From NCBI RefSeq assembly GCF_016219575.1, contig NZ_JACRMG010000010.1:62001-126000 (forward strand): 64,000 bases of DNA, in the 5' to 3' direction. The position numbers and the translations under genes are program-made. The DNA is from Bradyrhizobium sp. Lineage in GTDB: Bacteria > Pseudomonadota > Alphaproteobacteria > Rhizobiales > Xanthobacteraceae. How positions within the stretch are numbered: position 1 is the first letter of the stretch; every line of letters starts with the position of its first letter. The notes beneath the pieces were generated by a model, which did no database searches, was not told the DNA's origin, and saw only the letters and a program-made list of their open reading frames with translations. Below are positions 45,191-54,109 of the stretch, piece after piece.

Positions 45191-46015
45191 TCAGATAGCC
45201 ACCCAAGGCTTCTCAGCCGTCCGCGCCGACAGCGTGAAGATCTCGACGCCGTCCTTGGTGACGCCGACCGAGTGCTCGAACTGCGCCGACAGCGAGCGGT
45301 CGCGGGTCACCGCGGTCCAGCCGTCGGAGAGGATCTTCACATGCGGCCGGCCGAGATTGATCATCGGCTCGATGGTGAAGAACATGCCGGGCTTCAGCGG
45401 CACGCCCTCGCCGGGGCGGCCGATATGGATGATGTTGGGCTCGTCGTGGAACAGCCGGCCGAGACCGTGGCCGCAGAAATCGCGCACCACGCTCATGCCC
45501 TGCGGCTCGACGAAGCTCTGGATGGCGTGGCCGATGTCGCCGGTGGTGGCGCCGGGCTTCACCGCGGCGATGCCGCGCATCATCGCCTCATAGGTCACCT
45601 CGATCAGCCGCTCGGCCTTCCGCGCGATCGGCTGGATGGCGTACATGCGGCTGGAATCGCCGTACCAGCCGTCGACGATGAAAGTGACGTCGATATTGAC
45701 GATGTCGCCTTCCTTCAGCGCGCGGTCGCCGGGCATGCCGTGGCAGACCACATGATTGATCGAGGTGCAGGTCGAATAGCGGTAGCCGCGATACATCAGC
45801 GTCGCCGGATAGGCGCCGTGGCTGAAGGCGAACTCGCGGACGAAGTCGTCGATGGCGGAGGTCGGCAATCCCGCCTTCACGATGTCGGTCAGCTCATCCA
45901 GGCATTTCGAGACCAGGGCGCCGGCCTTGCGCATGCCGGCGAACGCCGCGGGGCCATGCAGCTTGATCTGGCCGGTCTTGCGCAGCGAGGTATCGGTGGC
46001 TTCGACGTAGTTCAT
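45191..46015 (-). CDS. map: Type I methionine aminopeptidase
   Basis: 274 residues, with the five metal ligands in order: NIDVTFIVDGWYGDSS (two Asp), FCGHGLGRLFHDEP (His), FFTIEPMI (Glu) and QFEHSVGV (Glu), plus substrate histidine in NHVVCHGMPG. It removes initiator methionine from nascent proteins. It shows the N-terminal extension typical of alphaproteobacterial enzymes. The next gene on the strand is the caspase-like gene 202 bases away rather than radC. Confidence 0.97.
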   Translation of the reverse strand: MNYVEATDTSLRKTGQIKLHGPAAFAGMRKAGALVSKCLDELTDIVKAGLPTSAIDDFVREFAFSHGAYPATLMYRGYRYSTCTSINHVVCHGMPGDRALKEGDIVNIDVTFIVDGWYGDSSRMYAIQPIARKAERLIEVTYEAMMRGIAAVKPGATTGDIGHAIQSFVEPQGMSVVRDFCGHGLGRLFHDEPNIIHIGRPGEGVPLKPGMFFTIEPMINLGRPHVKILSDGWTAVTRDRSLSAQFEHSVGVTKDGVEIFTLSARTAEKPWVAI

Positions 46016-46115
46016 GGGCGGGATGTGCTCGCTGGGAATTTGCTGATTTGTCGGCCTAATTTAATGATTGGCGGGCCTGGCGCAAGCCGGGGTCGTTGCG
46101 GGAAAACGCCGGGAT

Positions 46116-47426
46116 TCAGCTCGGAACCTCCACCACGGTCTCCACCGGCAGCGCCCCGCCGCGAACACGGATCTCGCGCACCGGATAGGGCACGCGGATG
46201 CCCTCGCGCTTGAAGGCGTCCCACAGCGCCAGCATCACGTCGCTCTTGACGCCATCCATGCCGTCGGGATCGGCGATCCAGAAGGTGAGGGAGAATTTCA
46301 TGCCGGCTTCGGCGAATTCGGTCAGGATGCAGTTCGGGTTCTTGCCCTTGGTGGCGCGCGGATGGGCGGCGGCAATGTCGGAAGCGAGCTTGCACACCAG
46401 CCGCGGATCGGCGTCGTAATTGGTGCCGAACGGAATCTTCACCAGCGTGTTCTTGTCGGTATAGGTCCAGTTGACCACCTTCTGCGTCACCAGGTCCTCG
46501 TTCGGGATCAGGAATTCGCGGCCGTCGCCGGCGGCGACCGAGATGTAGCGCGTCTTCATGGCGCTGATGCGCCCCGAATTGTCGCCGATGGTGACGAGGT
46601 CGCCGGGCTTGACGGACTTGTCGACCAGCAGGATCAGGCCGGAGATGAAATTGGCGACGATCTTCTGCAGGCCGAGGCCAATGCCGACGCCCGCAGCGCC
46701 GGTGAAGACCGCAAGCGCCGACAGGTTGATGCCGACCGCCGACAGTGCGATGGTGATCGCCACCACCATCAGTCCCATGCGGATCATCTTGACCAGCAGC
46801 ACCTGGATCGACGGCGTCAGGTCGCTGGAGCGATTGATGCGGCTCTCGGCAAAATTGCTGGCTATGCTGGTCAGCCACAGCGCGACGATCAGGAGCGCGC
46901 ATGCCTTGATCAGGAGCAGCGGCGTCAGGCGGAGATCGCCGATCACGACGGCATAGGAGTCGAGGATCTCGACGGCGGGCCCGAACTGGCCGATGATGGA
47001 AAGCGCCGCCACCGTCCACGCCGACAGCGACACCACCCTGACGATGAAGGCGTTGCGGATCACCGAGGTGATCAGCCGGATCGCAAGCCATGCCAGCGCC
47101 AGCTTGGCGGAGACCTCGAGCAGATAGCTGCGGCTCGGCCAGGTCGTATGCAGCATGATCGCGCGCGCGACGATCATCTGGATCGCGAAGATCGCGGTGG
47201 AGGCGGAAAACACCATCACGCGGACGAAGTGCCGCAGCGGCAGCGGCCAGCGCATCGCCAGCGACGACATGTCGACCCGCGAGCGGATGGCGGCGTCGGC
47301 GGCCCAGGCGATGCCGGCGGCGGCCAGGATAAGGCCGAATTGCAGGTAGAACCATGGCGAGGCGACTTCCGCGCCCACCGACCGCAGAGCGGTCAGCACG
47401 GATTCCATGATCTCGTTCGCGTCCAT
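46116..47426 (-). CDS. Mechanosensitive channel, MscS family
   Basis: 436 residues from the chosen ATG. Several N-terminal membrane helices precede the pore helix and MscS beta domain: LAVFTGAAGVGIGLGLQKIVANFISGLILLVDKSVKPGDLVTIG is the TM3-beta signature, followed by YISVAAGDGREFLIPNEDLV and a C-terminal alpha/beta domain. It would open on membrane tension under osmotic downshock. An ATG at 47462 gives 12 more residues but lies in a repeated sequence (TTGGGCATCAGAT at 47455, 47469 and partly 47483) with no ribosome site. Confidence 0.9.
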   Translation of the reverse strand: MDANEIMESVLTALRSVGAEVASPWFYLQFGLILAAAGIAWAADAAIRSRVDMSSLAMRWPLPLRHFVRVMVFSASTAIFAIQMIVARAIMLHTTWPSRSYLLEVSAKLALAWLAIRLITSVIRNAFIVRVVSLSAWTVAALSIIGQFGPAVEILDSYAVVIGDLRLTPLLLIKACALLIVALWLTSIASNFAESRINRSSDLTPSIQVLLVKMIRMGLMVVAITIALSAVGINLSALAVFTGAAGVGIGLGLQKIVANFISGLILLVDKSVKPGDLVTIGDNSGRISAMKTRYISVAAGDGREFLIPNEDLVTQKVVNWTYTDKNTLVKIPFGTNYDADPRLVCKLASDIAAAHPRATKGKNPNCILTEFAEAGMKFSLTFWIADPDGMDGVKSDVMLALWDAFKREGIRVPYPVREIRVRGGALPVETVVEVPS

Positions 47427-47680
47427 CGACAGGATCTCGCTGGCGGGGCTGTTCTTGGGCATCAGATTTTGGGCATCAGATCTTGGGCATCGATTGATTC
47501 GACTGTCGGGCAGAATCTCACAAGCAGGGCAGGCGGACCATCGATACTCCACATTGCAGATGTCGATTTGGCCCTGAAAATACCGGCGCATCGCCGCTAT
47601 CGGGAATAAGGGGGTTGGCGCGGAAGTGTGGCGACGATAAGGATGCAATTGCAAGTATTTGCAATGATTTGTCAGGGCTG

Positions 47681-49474
47681 ATGGCTTCTCTCGACTCGGT
47701 CAGTATCGCGATCCTTCTGGGCGCCGTCCTGGTGATGGCCGGCATCCTGTCGAGCCTGCTTGCGCTGCGCTTCGGCGCCCCCCTGCTGCTGGTCTTCCTG
47801 TTCATCGGCATGCTGGCCGGCGACGCCGGCCCCGGCCAACTGCAGTTCGACGACGTGCGCACCACCTATCTGGTCGGCTCGGTGGCGCTCGCTTTGATCC
47901 TGTTCGACGGCGGCTTGCGCACGCGCTTTGCGAGCATCCGCGCGGTGCTGGCGCCCTCGATGGTGCTGGCCACCGCCGGCGTGCTGCTGACGGCGCTGGT
48001 CACCGCGCCGGTCGCCAAATACGCGCTCGACATCTACTGGACCGAGGCGCTGTTGCTCGGCGCCGTGGTGGCCTCGACGGATGCCGCCGCCGTGTTCCTG
48101 CTGGTGCACACGCAAGGTTTGCGTCTGCGCCCGCGAGTCGGCGCGACGCTGGAGGCGGAATCCGGCACCAACGATCCCTTCGCGATCTTCCTTACCCTGA
48201 TGCTGGTCGAGTTCATCTCGATCGGCCAGAGCTCGGCGGCGCATGTTGCGATGGAGTTCGCCCGGGAGGCCGTGCTCGGCACCATCGTGGGCGTGGTCGG
48301 CGGGCGGCTGGTGGTGATTGCGCTGAACAAGGTGGCGCTGCCGCAGGGGCTGCATGCGCCCTTCGTCACCACGGCGGCGCTGGTCGTGTTCGGCGTGGCG
48401 CAGATGGCGCACGCGTCCGGATTCCTCGCGGTCTATCTCGCCGGCATCATCATCGGCAACCGGCCGACGCGCGCGCATAATTCCGTCGTCACCTTCCTCG
48501 ATGCCGCCACCTGGCTGGCGCAGATCGTGATGTTCGTGCTGCTCGGCCTCCTGGTGTCGCCGCGGCGGCTGGTCGACAGCCTGGCGCCCGCCGTGGTCGT
48601 CGCGATCGCGCTGATGATCCTGGCGCGGCCGGTTGCGGTGTTCCTCTGCCTGGCGCCGTTCCGCTTCAGCTGGCGCGAGAAGATCTTCATCGCCTGGACC
48701 GGCCTGCGCGGGGCGGTGGCGATCTTCCTCGCCTCGATCCCGATGCTGGTCGGCCTGTCGAAAGCCTACCTCTATTTCGACGTCGCCTTTGTCGTCGTCA
48801 TCATTTCGCTGCTGCTGCAGGGCTGGACGCTGGCGCCCGCCGCGCGGAGGCTGCATGTGGCGCTGCCGCGCGCCGACCGCGGCCCGCGTCGCGTCGAGCT
48901 GGATCTGCCTGGCCAGCTTGAGCAGCAGCTGGTCGGCTATCCCGTGCGCTCGAAGAGCCTGTATTTCCGGCGCGGGCTGATTCCGTCCTGGTCGAAGCCC
49001 ACGCTGGTCATCCGCGACGAGCGCATCCTCACGCCGGCCGAGGCCGATCCCGTGACCCCCGGCGACTACATCTATCTGCTGGCGCCGCCGGAAAAGGCCG
49101 AGGCGCTCGACCGCTTCTTCGTCGACATGGCGCCGTCGAGCTCGCCCGATCCGCATCTGCTCGGCGACTTCATGGTGTCCGGCGAGCATACGCTGGCTGA
49201 ACTTGCGGAAGTCTACGGCGTGAAGGTGGAAGAGGCGGATCGGCAGCTTACACTGGCGGATTATTTCGACATCCATCTCGACCGCGCGCCGAAGGAAGGC
49301 GCCGAGCTTGCGCTCGATTCCATCGTCCTGGTCGCCCGCAGCCTCGGTGGCGGCCGCGTCAATGTCATCGGCCTCCGCCTGCCGGAGGAGGAAGACGAGG
49401 CGCCGCCGCCAACGCGTCGGCAAAGGTTCAAGCGCAAGCTCGCCGATATCTGGGCGCAAGTGGCGGGGGTGTAG
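47681..49474 (+). CDS. K+(Na+)/H+ antiporter, NhaP2/CvrA type
   Basis: 597 residues. Twelve or more membrane segments form the CPA1 domain, with the ion-binding GAVVASTDAAAVF and AESGTNDPFAIF motifs. After residue 400 come soluble parts: a TrkA-C/RCK_C-like domain (WSKPTLVIRDERILTPAEADPVTPGDYIYLL) and a terminal CorC/HlyC-like transporter-associated domain (GDFMVSGEHTLAELAEVYGV...LDSIVLVARSLGGGRVNVIGLRLP). This composition is that of NhaP2 potassium/proton antiporters, which use the cytosolic domains for regulation. It is divergent from the MscS gene, fitting an osmotic/ionic theme. Confidence 0.9.
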   Translation: MASLDSVSIAILLGAVLVMAGILSSLLALRFGAPLLLVFLFIGMLAGDAGPGQLQFDDVRTTYLVGSVALALILFDGGLRTRFASIRAVLAPSMVLATAGVLLTALVTAPVAKYALDIYWTEALLLGAVVASTDAAAVFLLVHTQGLRLRPRVGATLEAESGTNDPFAIFLTLMLVEFISIGQSSAAHVAMEFAREAVLGTIVGVVGGRLVVIALNKVALPQGLHAPFVTTAALVVFGVAQMAHASGFLAVYLAGIIIGNRPTRAHNSVVTFLDAATWLAQIVMFVLLGLLVSPRRLVDSLAPAVVVAIALMILARPVAVFLCLAPFRFSWREKIFIAWTGLRGAVAIFLASIPMLVGLSKAYLYFDVAFVVVIISLLLQGWTLAPAARRLHVALPRADRGPRRVELDLPGQLEQQLVGYPVRSKSLYFRRGLIPSWSKPTLVIRDERILTPAEADPVTPGDYIYLLAPPEKAEALDRFFVDMAPSSSPDPHLLGDFMVSGEHTLAELAEVYGVKVEEADRQLTLADYFDIHLDRAPKEGAELALDSIVLVARSLGGGRVNVIGLRLPEEEDEAPPPTRRQRFKRKLADIWAQVAGV

Positions 49475-49478
49475 CCCT

Positions 49479-49518
49479 TGTCATTCCGGGCTCGCGCTGC
49501 GCGCGCCCCGGAATGACA
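49479..49518. repeat. Palindrome between convergent genes
   Basis: TGTCATTCCGGG-C at the left pairs with G-CCCCGGAATGACA at the right around a GC-rich core. It sits between the stops of the antiporter and dodecin genes and probably ends both transcripts. A shorter element of the GGCGGATTACGCTTCGCTA family lies upstream of dodecin at about 49779-49808. Confidence 0.55.
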
Positions 49519-49522
49519 ACGC

Positions 49523-49750
49523 TCACTCCTCCAGCGTAAAGCCCACCCGCAGCGTCACCTGGTAGTGGCCAACCTTTGCGCCTTCGATATGGCCCCGGGT
49601 CTGCACCACCTCGAACCATTTCATCTCGCGGATCGTCTTCGACGCGCGCGTGATCGCGTTCTGGACGGCGTCCTCGATGCTCTTCTCCGAAGAGCCGACG
49701 AGTTCGAGAATCTTGTAGATGTGATCCTTCGTTCCGGTCGCAGGTGACAT
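49523..49750 (-). CDS. Dodecin family flavin-binding protein
   Basis: 75 residues: [65 protein letters not shown]. The conserved WFEVxxxRG with the stacking tryptophan and the C-terminal [12 protein letters not shown] are diagnostic of dodecin, which assembles as a dodecamer and stores or buffers riboflavin, FMN or FAD. GGGAGG precedes the ATG. Single-gene transcript by appearance. Confidence 0.94.
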   Translation of the reverse strand: MSPATGTKDHIYKILELVGSSEKSIEDAVQNAITRASKTIREMKWFEVVQTRGHIEGAKVGHYQVTLRVGFTLEE

Positions 49751-49841
49751 GGCAGGCCTCCCGTTGCGATGATTGCAGGGCGGATTACGCTTCGCTATTG
49801 CGCCCTGCGGCACTGATCGTATGGGAGGAGAACAGGTTGGG

Positions 49842-50516
49842 CTAGGCAGTTGTTCCCGACAGCACCTTCACCCCGCCGAGTGCCGTCACCTTGCCGCCCC
49901 GCAGCATCACGATCTGCGTGGCGAGCTGGCGCATCTCGGCGGAGTCGTGGCTGACATAGACCATCGGTACATTGGCCTCGTCGCGCAGCCGCACCAGGTA
50001 CGGCAAGATCTCCACCTTGCGGCCCTCGTCGAGCGAGCCGAGCGGCTCGTCGAGCAGCAGGAGCCGCGGCTTTGATAACAGCGCGCGGCCAAGCGCGACG
50101 CGCTGGCGCTCGCCGCCGGAGAGTTTTCCGGGACGGCGGTCGAGCAGATGGCCGATGTCGAGCAGGTCGGTGACGCGCTTGTTCTGCGCGGCATCGGCGG
50201 CGAGACCGTTCATCCGCCGCCCATAGTCGAGGTTTTGCGCGACATCCATATGCGGAAACAGCCGCGCATCTTGGAAGACATAGCCGATGCGGCGGCGGTG
50301 CGGCGGCACATGCACGCCTCTCGCCGTGTCGTCGAGGATTTCATCGTCGAGCGCGATCGTGCCGCGGTCGGGCCGCAAGAGCCCCGCGATGATGTTGACC
50401 AGCGAGGTCTTGCCGGCGCCGGAAGCGCCGAACAGGCCGGTGACGCGGCCCTCGCTGGTGAAGGCGGCTTCCAGCGCGAAGTCGCCGAGCTGTTTTACGA
50501 TGTCGACCCGCAGCAT
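49842..50516 (-). CDS. modC: Molybdate ABC transporter ATP-binding protein, lacking the TOBE domain
   Basis: 224 residues. Walker [22 protein letters not shown], signature [16 protein letters not shown], Walker [13 protein letters not shown] and the switch VSHD are intact. It stops after the ABC core, whereas many ModC proteins are about 350 residues and carry a C-terminal Mop/TOBE molybdate-binding region. Position after modA and modB, two bases beyond the modB stop, identifies its role. Loss of TOBE suggests no direct molybdate feedback through this subunit (inference). Confidence 0.9.
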   Translation of the reverse strand: MLRVDIVKQLGDFALEAAFTSEGRVTGLFGASGAGKTSLVNIIAGLLRPDRGTIALDDEILDDTARGVHVPPHRRRIGYVFQDARLFPHMDVAQNLDYGRRMNGLAADAAQNKRVTDLLDIGHLLDRRPGKLSGGERQRVALGRALLSKPRLLLLDEPLGSLDEGRKVEILPYLVRLRDEANVPMVYVSHDSAEMRQLATQIVMLRGGKVTALGGVKVLSGTTA

Positions 50517-50518
50517 GC

Positions 50519-51220
50519 TCAGTTCCCGTGCAGCCGCCGCGTCGCGCGCCGCGCGAACCATTCGGAACAGACAAGCGCGCCAGTGGCAAGGATGATGGAC
50601 ACGACCACGAGCCGCAGGGCAGCAGGATCGCCGTCCGGTACCTGAGTCAGGGAGTGAATGGCCGACGCAATCGTTTGGGTTTCACCGGGAATGTTGGATA
50701 CGAAGGTGATCGTCGCGCCGAACTCGCCGATCGCCTTGGCAAAGCCGAGCACCATGCCGGCCAGAATGCCCGGCAGCGCCAGCGGCAGCGTCACGGTCGC
50801 AAATACCTGCCACGGTGCTGCGCCCAGTGTGCTGGCGGCCTGTTCCAGCCTGCGGTCAATTGCCGCCAGAGAGAGGCGAATTGGTTGCACCAATAGCGGA
50901 AAGGACATCACGCCGCAGGCAAGAGCCGCACCGGTCCAGCGAAACGAAAACACGATACCAAGATGGTCCGCGAGCCACGCGCCGACGAGGCCGCGGCGCC
51001 CGAATGTCAGCAGCAACAGATAGCCGGTGACGACAGGCGGCAGCACAAGAGGAAGAAATATGAGTGCCTCGACTGCCGATTTCCCCCAGAAGGTACGTCG
51101 TGCCAGCACCCAAGCCACACCGATTCCGAGCGGCGTAGCGACCAGCGTTGCGACGAGTGCAACACGAAGGGACAGCCGAATTGCCATCCATTCGGTTGGC
51201 GAAATATCGAACATCGGCAT
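50519..51220 (-). CDS. modB: Molybdate ABC transporter permease
   Basis: 233 residues with five or six membrane segments. The start [21 protein letters not shown], the [21 protein letters not shown] segment and the cytoplasmic loop [44 protein letters not shown] are typical of ModB. Its ATG shares TGATG with the modA stop. It forms the inner-membrane channel for molybdate (or tungstate). Confidence 0.95.
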   Translation of the reverse strand: MPMFDISPTEWMAIRLSLRVALVATLVATPLGIGVAWVLARRTFWGKSAVEALIFLPLVLPPVVTGYLLLLTFGRRGLVGAWLADHLGIVFSFRWTGAALACGVMSFPLLVQPIRLSLAAIDRRLEQAASTLGAAPWQVFATVTLPLALPGILAGMVLGFAKAIGEFGATITFVSNIPGETQTIASAIHSLTQVPDGDPAALRLVVVSIILATGALVCSEWFARRATRRLHGN

Positions 51221-52002
51221 CAGCTCGCCGGGCGCATCAGGAGGGTAAAGCCATATCTCTCGAAGATGGCTTTCGCCGACGCCGAGCGCAGGAAGGCGAT
51301 ATAGTCGATGGCTTCAGCCTTCGCGGTTTTCGTTGCCACCACCGGATAGATGATCGCCGGATGGGAATCGGGCGGAAAAGTCCCGACCACCCTGACGCCG
51401 GGTTCGACCCTGGCGTCGGTCGCATAGACGATGCCGAGTGCGGCTTCACCGCGCGCCACCAGCGTCAGCGCGGCGCGCACGTTCTCGGTCATGGCGAATT
51501 TTGGCTGGGCAGCCTCCCAAGCGCCCAACTTTTCCAGCGCCGCCTTGGCGTATTTGCCTACGGGCACCGCTTTGACGTCGCCGGTCGCGATCCTGCCGTC
51601 GCCGGCGAGCTTTGCAAGATCGAAACCCGGCCCGATTGAGACGGTACCGGCCTTGGAATCCTTTGGCGCGATCAGCACGATCGAGTTGCCGAGCAGATTG
51701 ACCCGCGTCGATTCGTCGATGCCCTTTTTCGACACCGCGTAGTCCATCCAGTCGGTGTCGGCCGAGACGAACACATCGGCCGGCGCGCCCTGTTCGATCT
51801 GTTTGGCGAGCGCCGAGCTTGCGGCATAGCTCGCAACGATCTTCACGCCGGTCTTGGCCATATAGGCTGCGTCGATGTCGTCGAGCGCGTTCTTCATCGA
51901 GGCCGCGGCGAACACGGTGATGCTCTTGTCCTGCGCGCTGGCAGGAAAGATCGCGCCTGCGAGGAAGAGCAAGGCAGCAAGAATTCCGGCAAGTGGATTC
52001 AT
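51220..52002 (-). CDS. modA: Molybdate-binding periplasmic protein
   Basis: 260 residues with a signal peptide (LLFLAGAIFPASAQ). The ModA fold is clear: ITVFAAASMKNALDDIDAAY (oxyanion-binding serine), VASYAASSALAKQIEQGAPADVFVSADTDWMDY (second serine), NSIVLIAP and GEAALGIVYATDA. It delivers molybdate to ModBC. First gene of modABC. I saw no convincing ModE-type operator in the 190 bases upstream. Confidence 0.95.
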   Translation of the reverse strand: MNPLAGILAALLFLAGAIFPASAQDKSITVFAAASMKNALDDIDAAYMAKTGVKIVASYAASSALAKQIEQGAPADVFVSADTDWMDYAVSKKGIDESTRVNLLGNSIVLIAPKDSKAGTVSIGPGFDLAKLAGDGRIATGDVKAVPVGKYAKAALEKLGAWEAAQPKFAMTENVRAALTLVARGEAALGIVYATDARVEPGVRVVGTFPPDSHPAIIYPVVATKTAKAEAIDYIAFLRSASAKAIFERYGFTLLMRPAS

Positions 52003-52191
52003 CGATGGCGCTCCATGCCGATTTCCGCGCGTTGTCGCTCACGCAAATCAGGCGTCGGTGATTTCAGGGCTTGCGACGGGCGGAAGCGCCGTTCCGGCTA
52101 TCCCTTGCCGACGTACAGTCGGACGGGATGTCGCGATACCCGGCCACTATAGCCGTCTCCGCACCGCGGGAAAAGCCTTGCGACGACGAGA

Positions 52192-53139
52192 TTACTGTTT
52201 CGCATCCGGCATGTTCAGTACGGCCCGGCAGGCCGGCGGCAGTTGCGCCATGGTCATCGGCGGCTTCGGCTTCGGCGGCACCTTCGGCGGCTTGGGATGC
52301 AGCACCGAATCCTTGAACCAGAAGGCGAGATCGGCGGGCTTGCAGCCTTCGCCTTCGCCGGGATCGGGCTGGGTCTCGCATTCGCCCGAGCCCGGCGGGC
52401 ATTTGATGCGGATGTGGAAGTGATAGTCGTGGCCCCACATCGGCCGGACCTTGGAGAGCCAGTTGCGGTCGCCCTTGGCTTCGCGGCACAGCGCTTTCTT
52501 GATCGCGGCGTTGACGAAGATGCGCTGCACGGCCGGCTCCTGCGCCGCGGCGCGGATCACGACGAGATGGCCGGGCGTGAACACGCGTGGATCGATATCG
52601 AGGCGGTCCTCGCGCACCATCATGGTCGCCGACATGTCCTCGCGCTCGTTGCGCGAGAGCTGGCGGGCCGGCGCCGGCGTCAGCCAGATGTCGGCGTCGA
52701 GCCCGACCTGGTGGCTGGCATGTCCGGTCAGCATCGGCCCGCCGCGCGGCTGCGACATGTCGCCGACGAGAATGCCGTTCCAGCCCGCATCCTTCTTCGC
52801 CTTCATCGCCACGCGCTTGACCAGCGCGACCATGTCGGGATGCGCAAAGTAGCGGTTGCGCGACAGCCGCATCACCTGCCAGGCCTCGCCGTTGATCGGC
52901 AGCCCTTCGGCGCCGGCGATGCAGCCATGGGCGTAGAAGCCGATCGCGCGCGGCTTGTCGGCCGCCGCCGGCAGATATTTGCGGGCGAACAATTCCTTGG
53001 CGCCGAGTTTTGGGTCGTTGGGATTGGCCAGCGGCGGCAGCGGCTTCGGGTTGACCGTGCCCTTGTCCTGCGCCAGCGCGGCGGAGGCGCAGAGGAGGGT
53101 CGGGATCAGGAGGGGGATCAGGAATCGGCGGGGCTGCAT
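52192..53139 (-). CDS. mepA: Penicillin-insensitive murein endopeptidase
   Basis: 315 residues with a signal peptide (FLIPLLIPTLLCASAALAQ). LAS-family zinc enzyme motifs are present: GDMSQPRGGPMLTGHASHQVGLDADIWL (His and Asp ligands) and MWGHDYHFHIRI (third His ligand). The early YAHGCIAGAEGLPINGEAWQVMRLSRNR is conserved in MepA. It cleaves D-Ala-meso-DAP cross-links of peptidoglycan in the periplasm. A proline/lysine-rich tail near the end is unusual. An in-frame ATG at 53157 would add six residues. Confidence 0.93.
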   Translation of the reverse strand: MQPRRFLIPLLIPTLLCASAALAQDKGTVNPKPLPPLANPNDPKLGAKELFARKYLPAAADKPRAIGFYAHGCIAGAEGLPINGEAWQVMRLSRNRYFAHPDMVALVKRVAMKAKKDAGWNGILVGDMSQPRGGPMLTGHASHQVGLDADIWLTPAPARQLSRNEREDMSATMMVREDRLDIDPRVFTPGHLVVIRAAAQEPAVQRIFVNAAIKKALCREAKGDRNWLSKVRPMWGHDYHFHIRIKCPPGSGECETQPDPGEGEGCKPADLAFWFKDSVLHPKPPKVPPKPKPPMTMAQLPPACRAVLNMPDAKQ

Positions 53140-53362
53140 GCGGGGCAAAACTAGCATGGAATTGGCCGGTCCAGACCAGTGCGCTGCATCATGATCCCCG
53201 CTCAATTTGGCGCGACCGCCGCCGGGTTAAGCTTAACCTCAGGCCGCGACCGCGTGCGCCCTTTACAAGCCGCTTCGGGAACCCGCAAATAGCCGCAATT
53301 AGCAAGGGCATGGCCAGCCTGCTGGCGGATCGTGCCCGGAGGCGTAACGGGCAGGGCGTTTC

Positions 53363-53797
53363 ATGAGTTTGTTGTCGGGCTGGCGGCCGGCCATTGCGGC
53401 TGCATTCGTGGTGTCATGTCTTTCCATCGCGCCGGCCCTCGCCGACGTCGTGGTTCACATCGACAAATCCTCGCAGCGCATGTCGGTGAGCGTCAACGGA
53501 CAGCCGCGCTACACCTGGCCGATCTCGACCGGCCGCAGCGGCTACGGCACGCCGAGCGGCGTGTTCCATCCGCAGATGATGGCGCGCAGCTGGTTCTCGA
53601 AGAAGTACTACAATTCGCCGATGCCGCACTCGATCTTCTTCTATCACGGCTTCGCCATCCACGGCACCACCGACATCCGCCGCCTCGGCGGCCCGGCCTC
53701 GCACGGCTGCGTGCGGCTGCATCCCTCGAATGCGGCGACGCTCTACGCGCTGGTGGAGCGCAACGGCCGCGGCAACACGCGCATCGAGATCTACTGA
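53363..53797 (+). CDS. L,D-transpeptidase (YkuD domain)
   Basis: 144 residues with a signal peptide (IAAAFVVSCLSIAPALA). The YkuD catalytic motif is full: HGTTDIRRLGGPASHGCVRLHP with the nucleophilic cysteine, and the preceding FFYHGFAIHG. It forms 3-3 cross-links in peptidoglycan or anchors proteins to it. It is divergent from mepA with a 220-base gap, giving two wall-remodelling genes side by side. Confidence 0.93.
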   Translation: MSLLSGWRPAIAAAFVVSCLSIAPALADVVVHIDKSSQRMSVSVNGQPRYTWPISTGRSGYGTPSGVFHPQMMARSWFSKKYYNSPMPHSIFFYHGFAIHGTTDIRRLGGPASHGCVRLHPSNAATLYALVERNGRGNTRIEIY

Positions 53798-54109
53798 GAC
53801 GACACCGAATTTAACCGTCCGATAACCCTGTTGCGCGTTGACGCATATTCGTGCGGGCCCCGTTATTTCACGGGCAGCTTCGACCTTCGTTGCAACTCCG
53901 CCGCACGACGTGCCGCATTTACCCCCGTCATCTACGGGTTTTGTCAATCATTGGTTGTATTTCTGCACAACCCGCGCGGATTGCGCCCGCAAAACGGGCA
54001 TGCTCGCACATCCGGGCCCGTATCCTGGGTTAGGCAAGAGATACCAATTTTTCAGACACTTATCCGAGAACTGACCCTGCGCAGAATGCGAGTTGTGTGG
54101 GGCGTTAGA
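53798..54109. other. Intergenic gap without recognisable features
   Basis: The 312 bases between the L,D-transpeptidase and GGDEF-EAL genes are less GC-rich in places (TTTAACCGTCCGATAACC, GAGATACCAATTTTTCAG). I see no gene, repeat or clear hairpin. The downstream gene's promoter should lie here. An alternative start for that gene at 54086 is included. Confidence 0.5.

Noticed and set aside
52003..52191. ModE operator upstream of modA
   Set aside because: Only isolated TATAG/CGATA fragments occur; no inverted TATAT-type pair with correct spacing.
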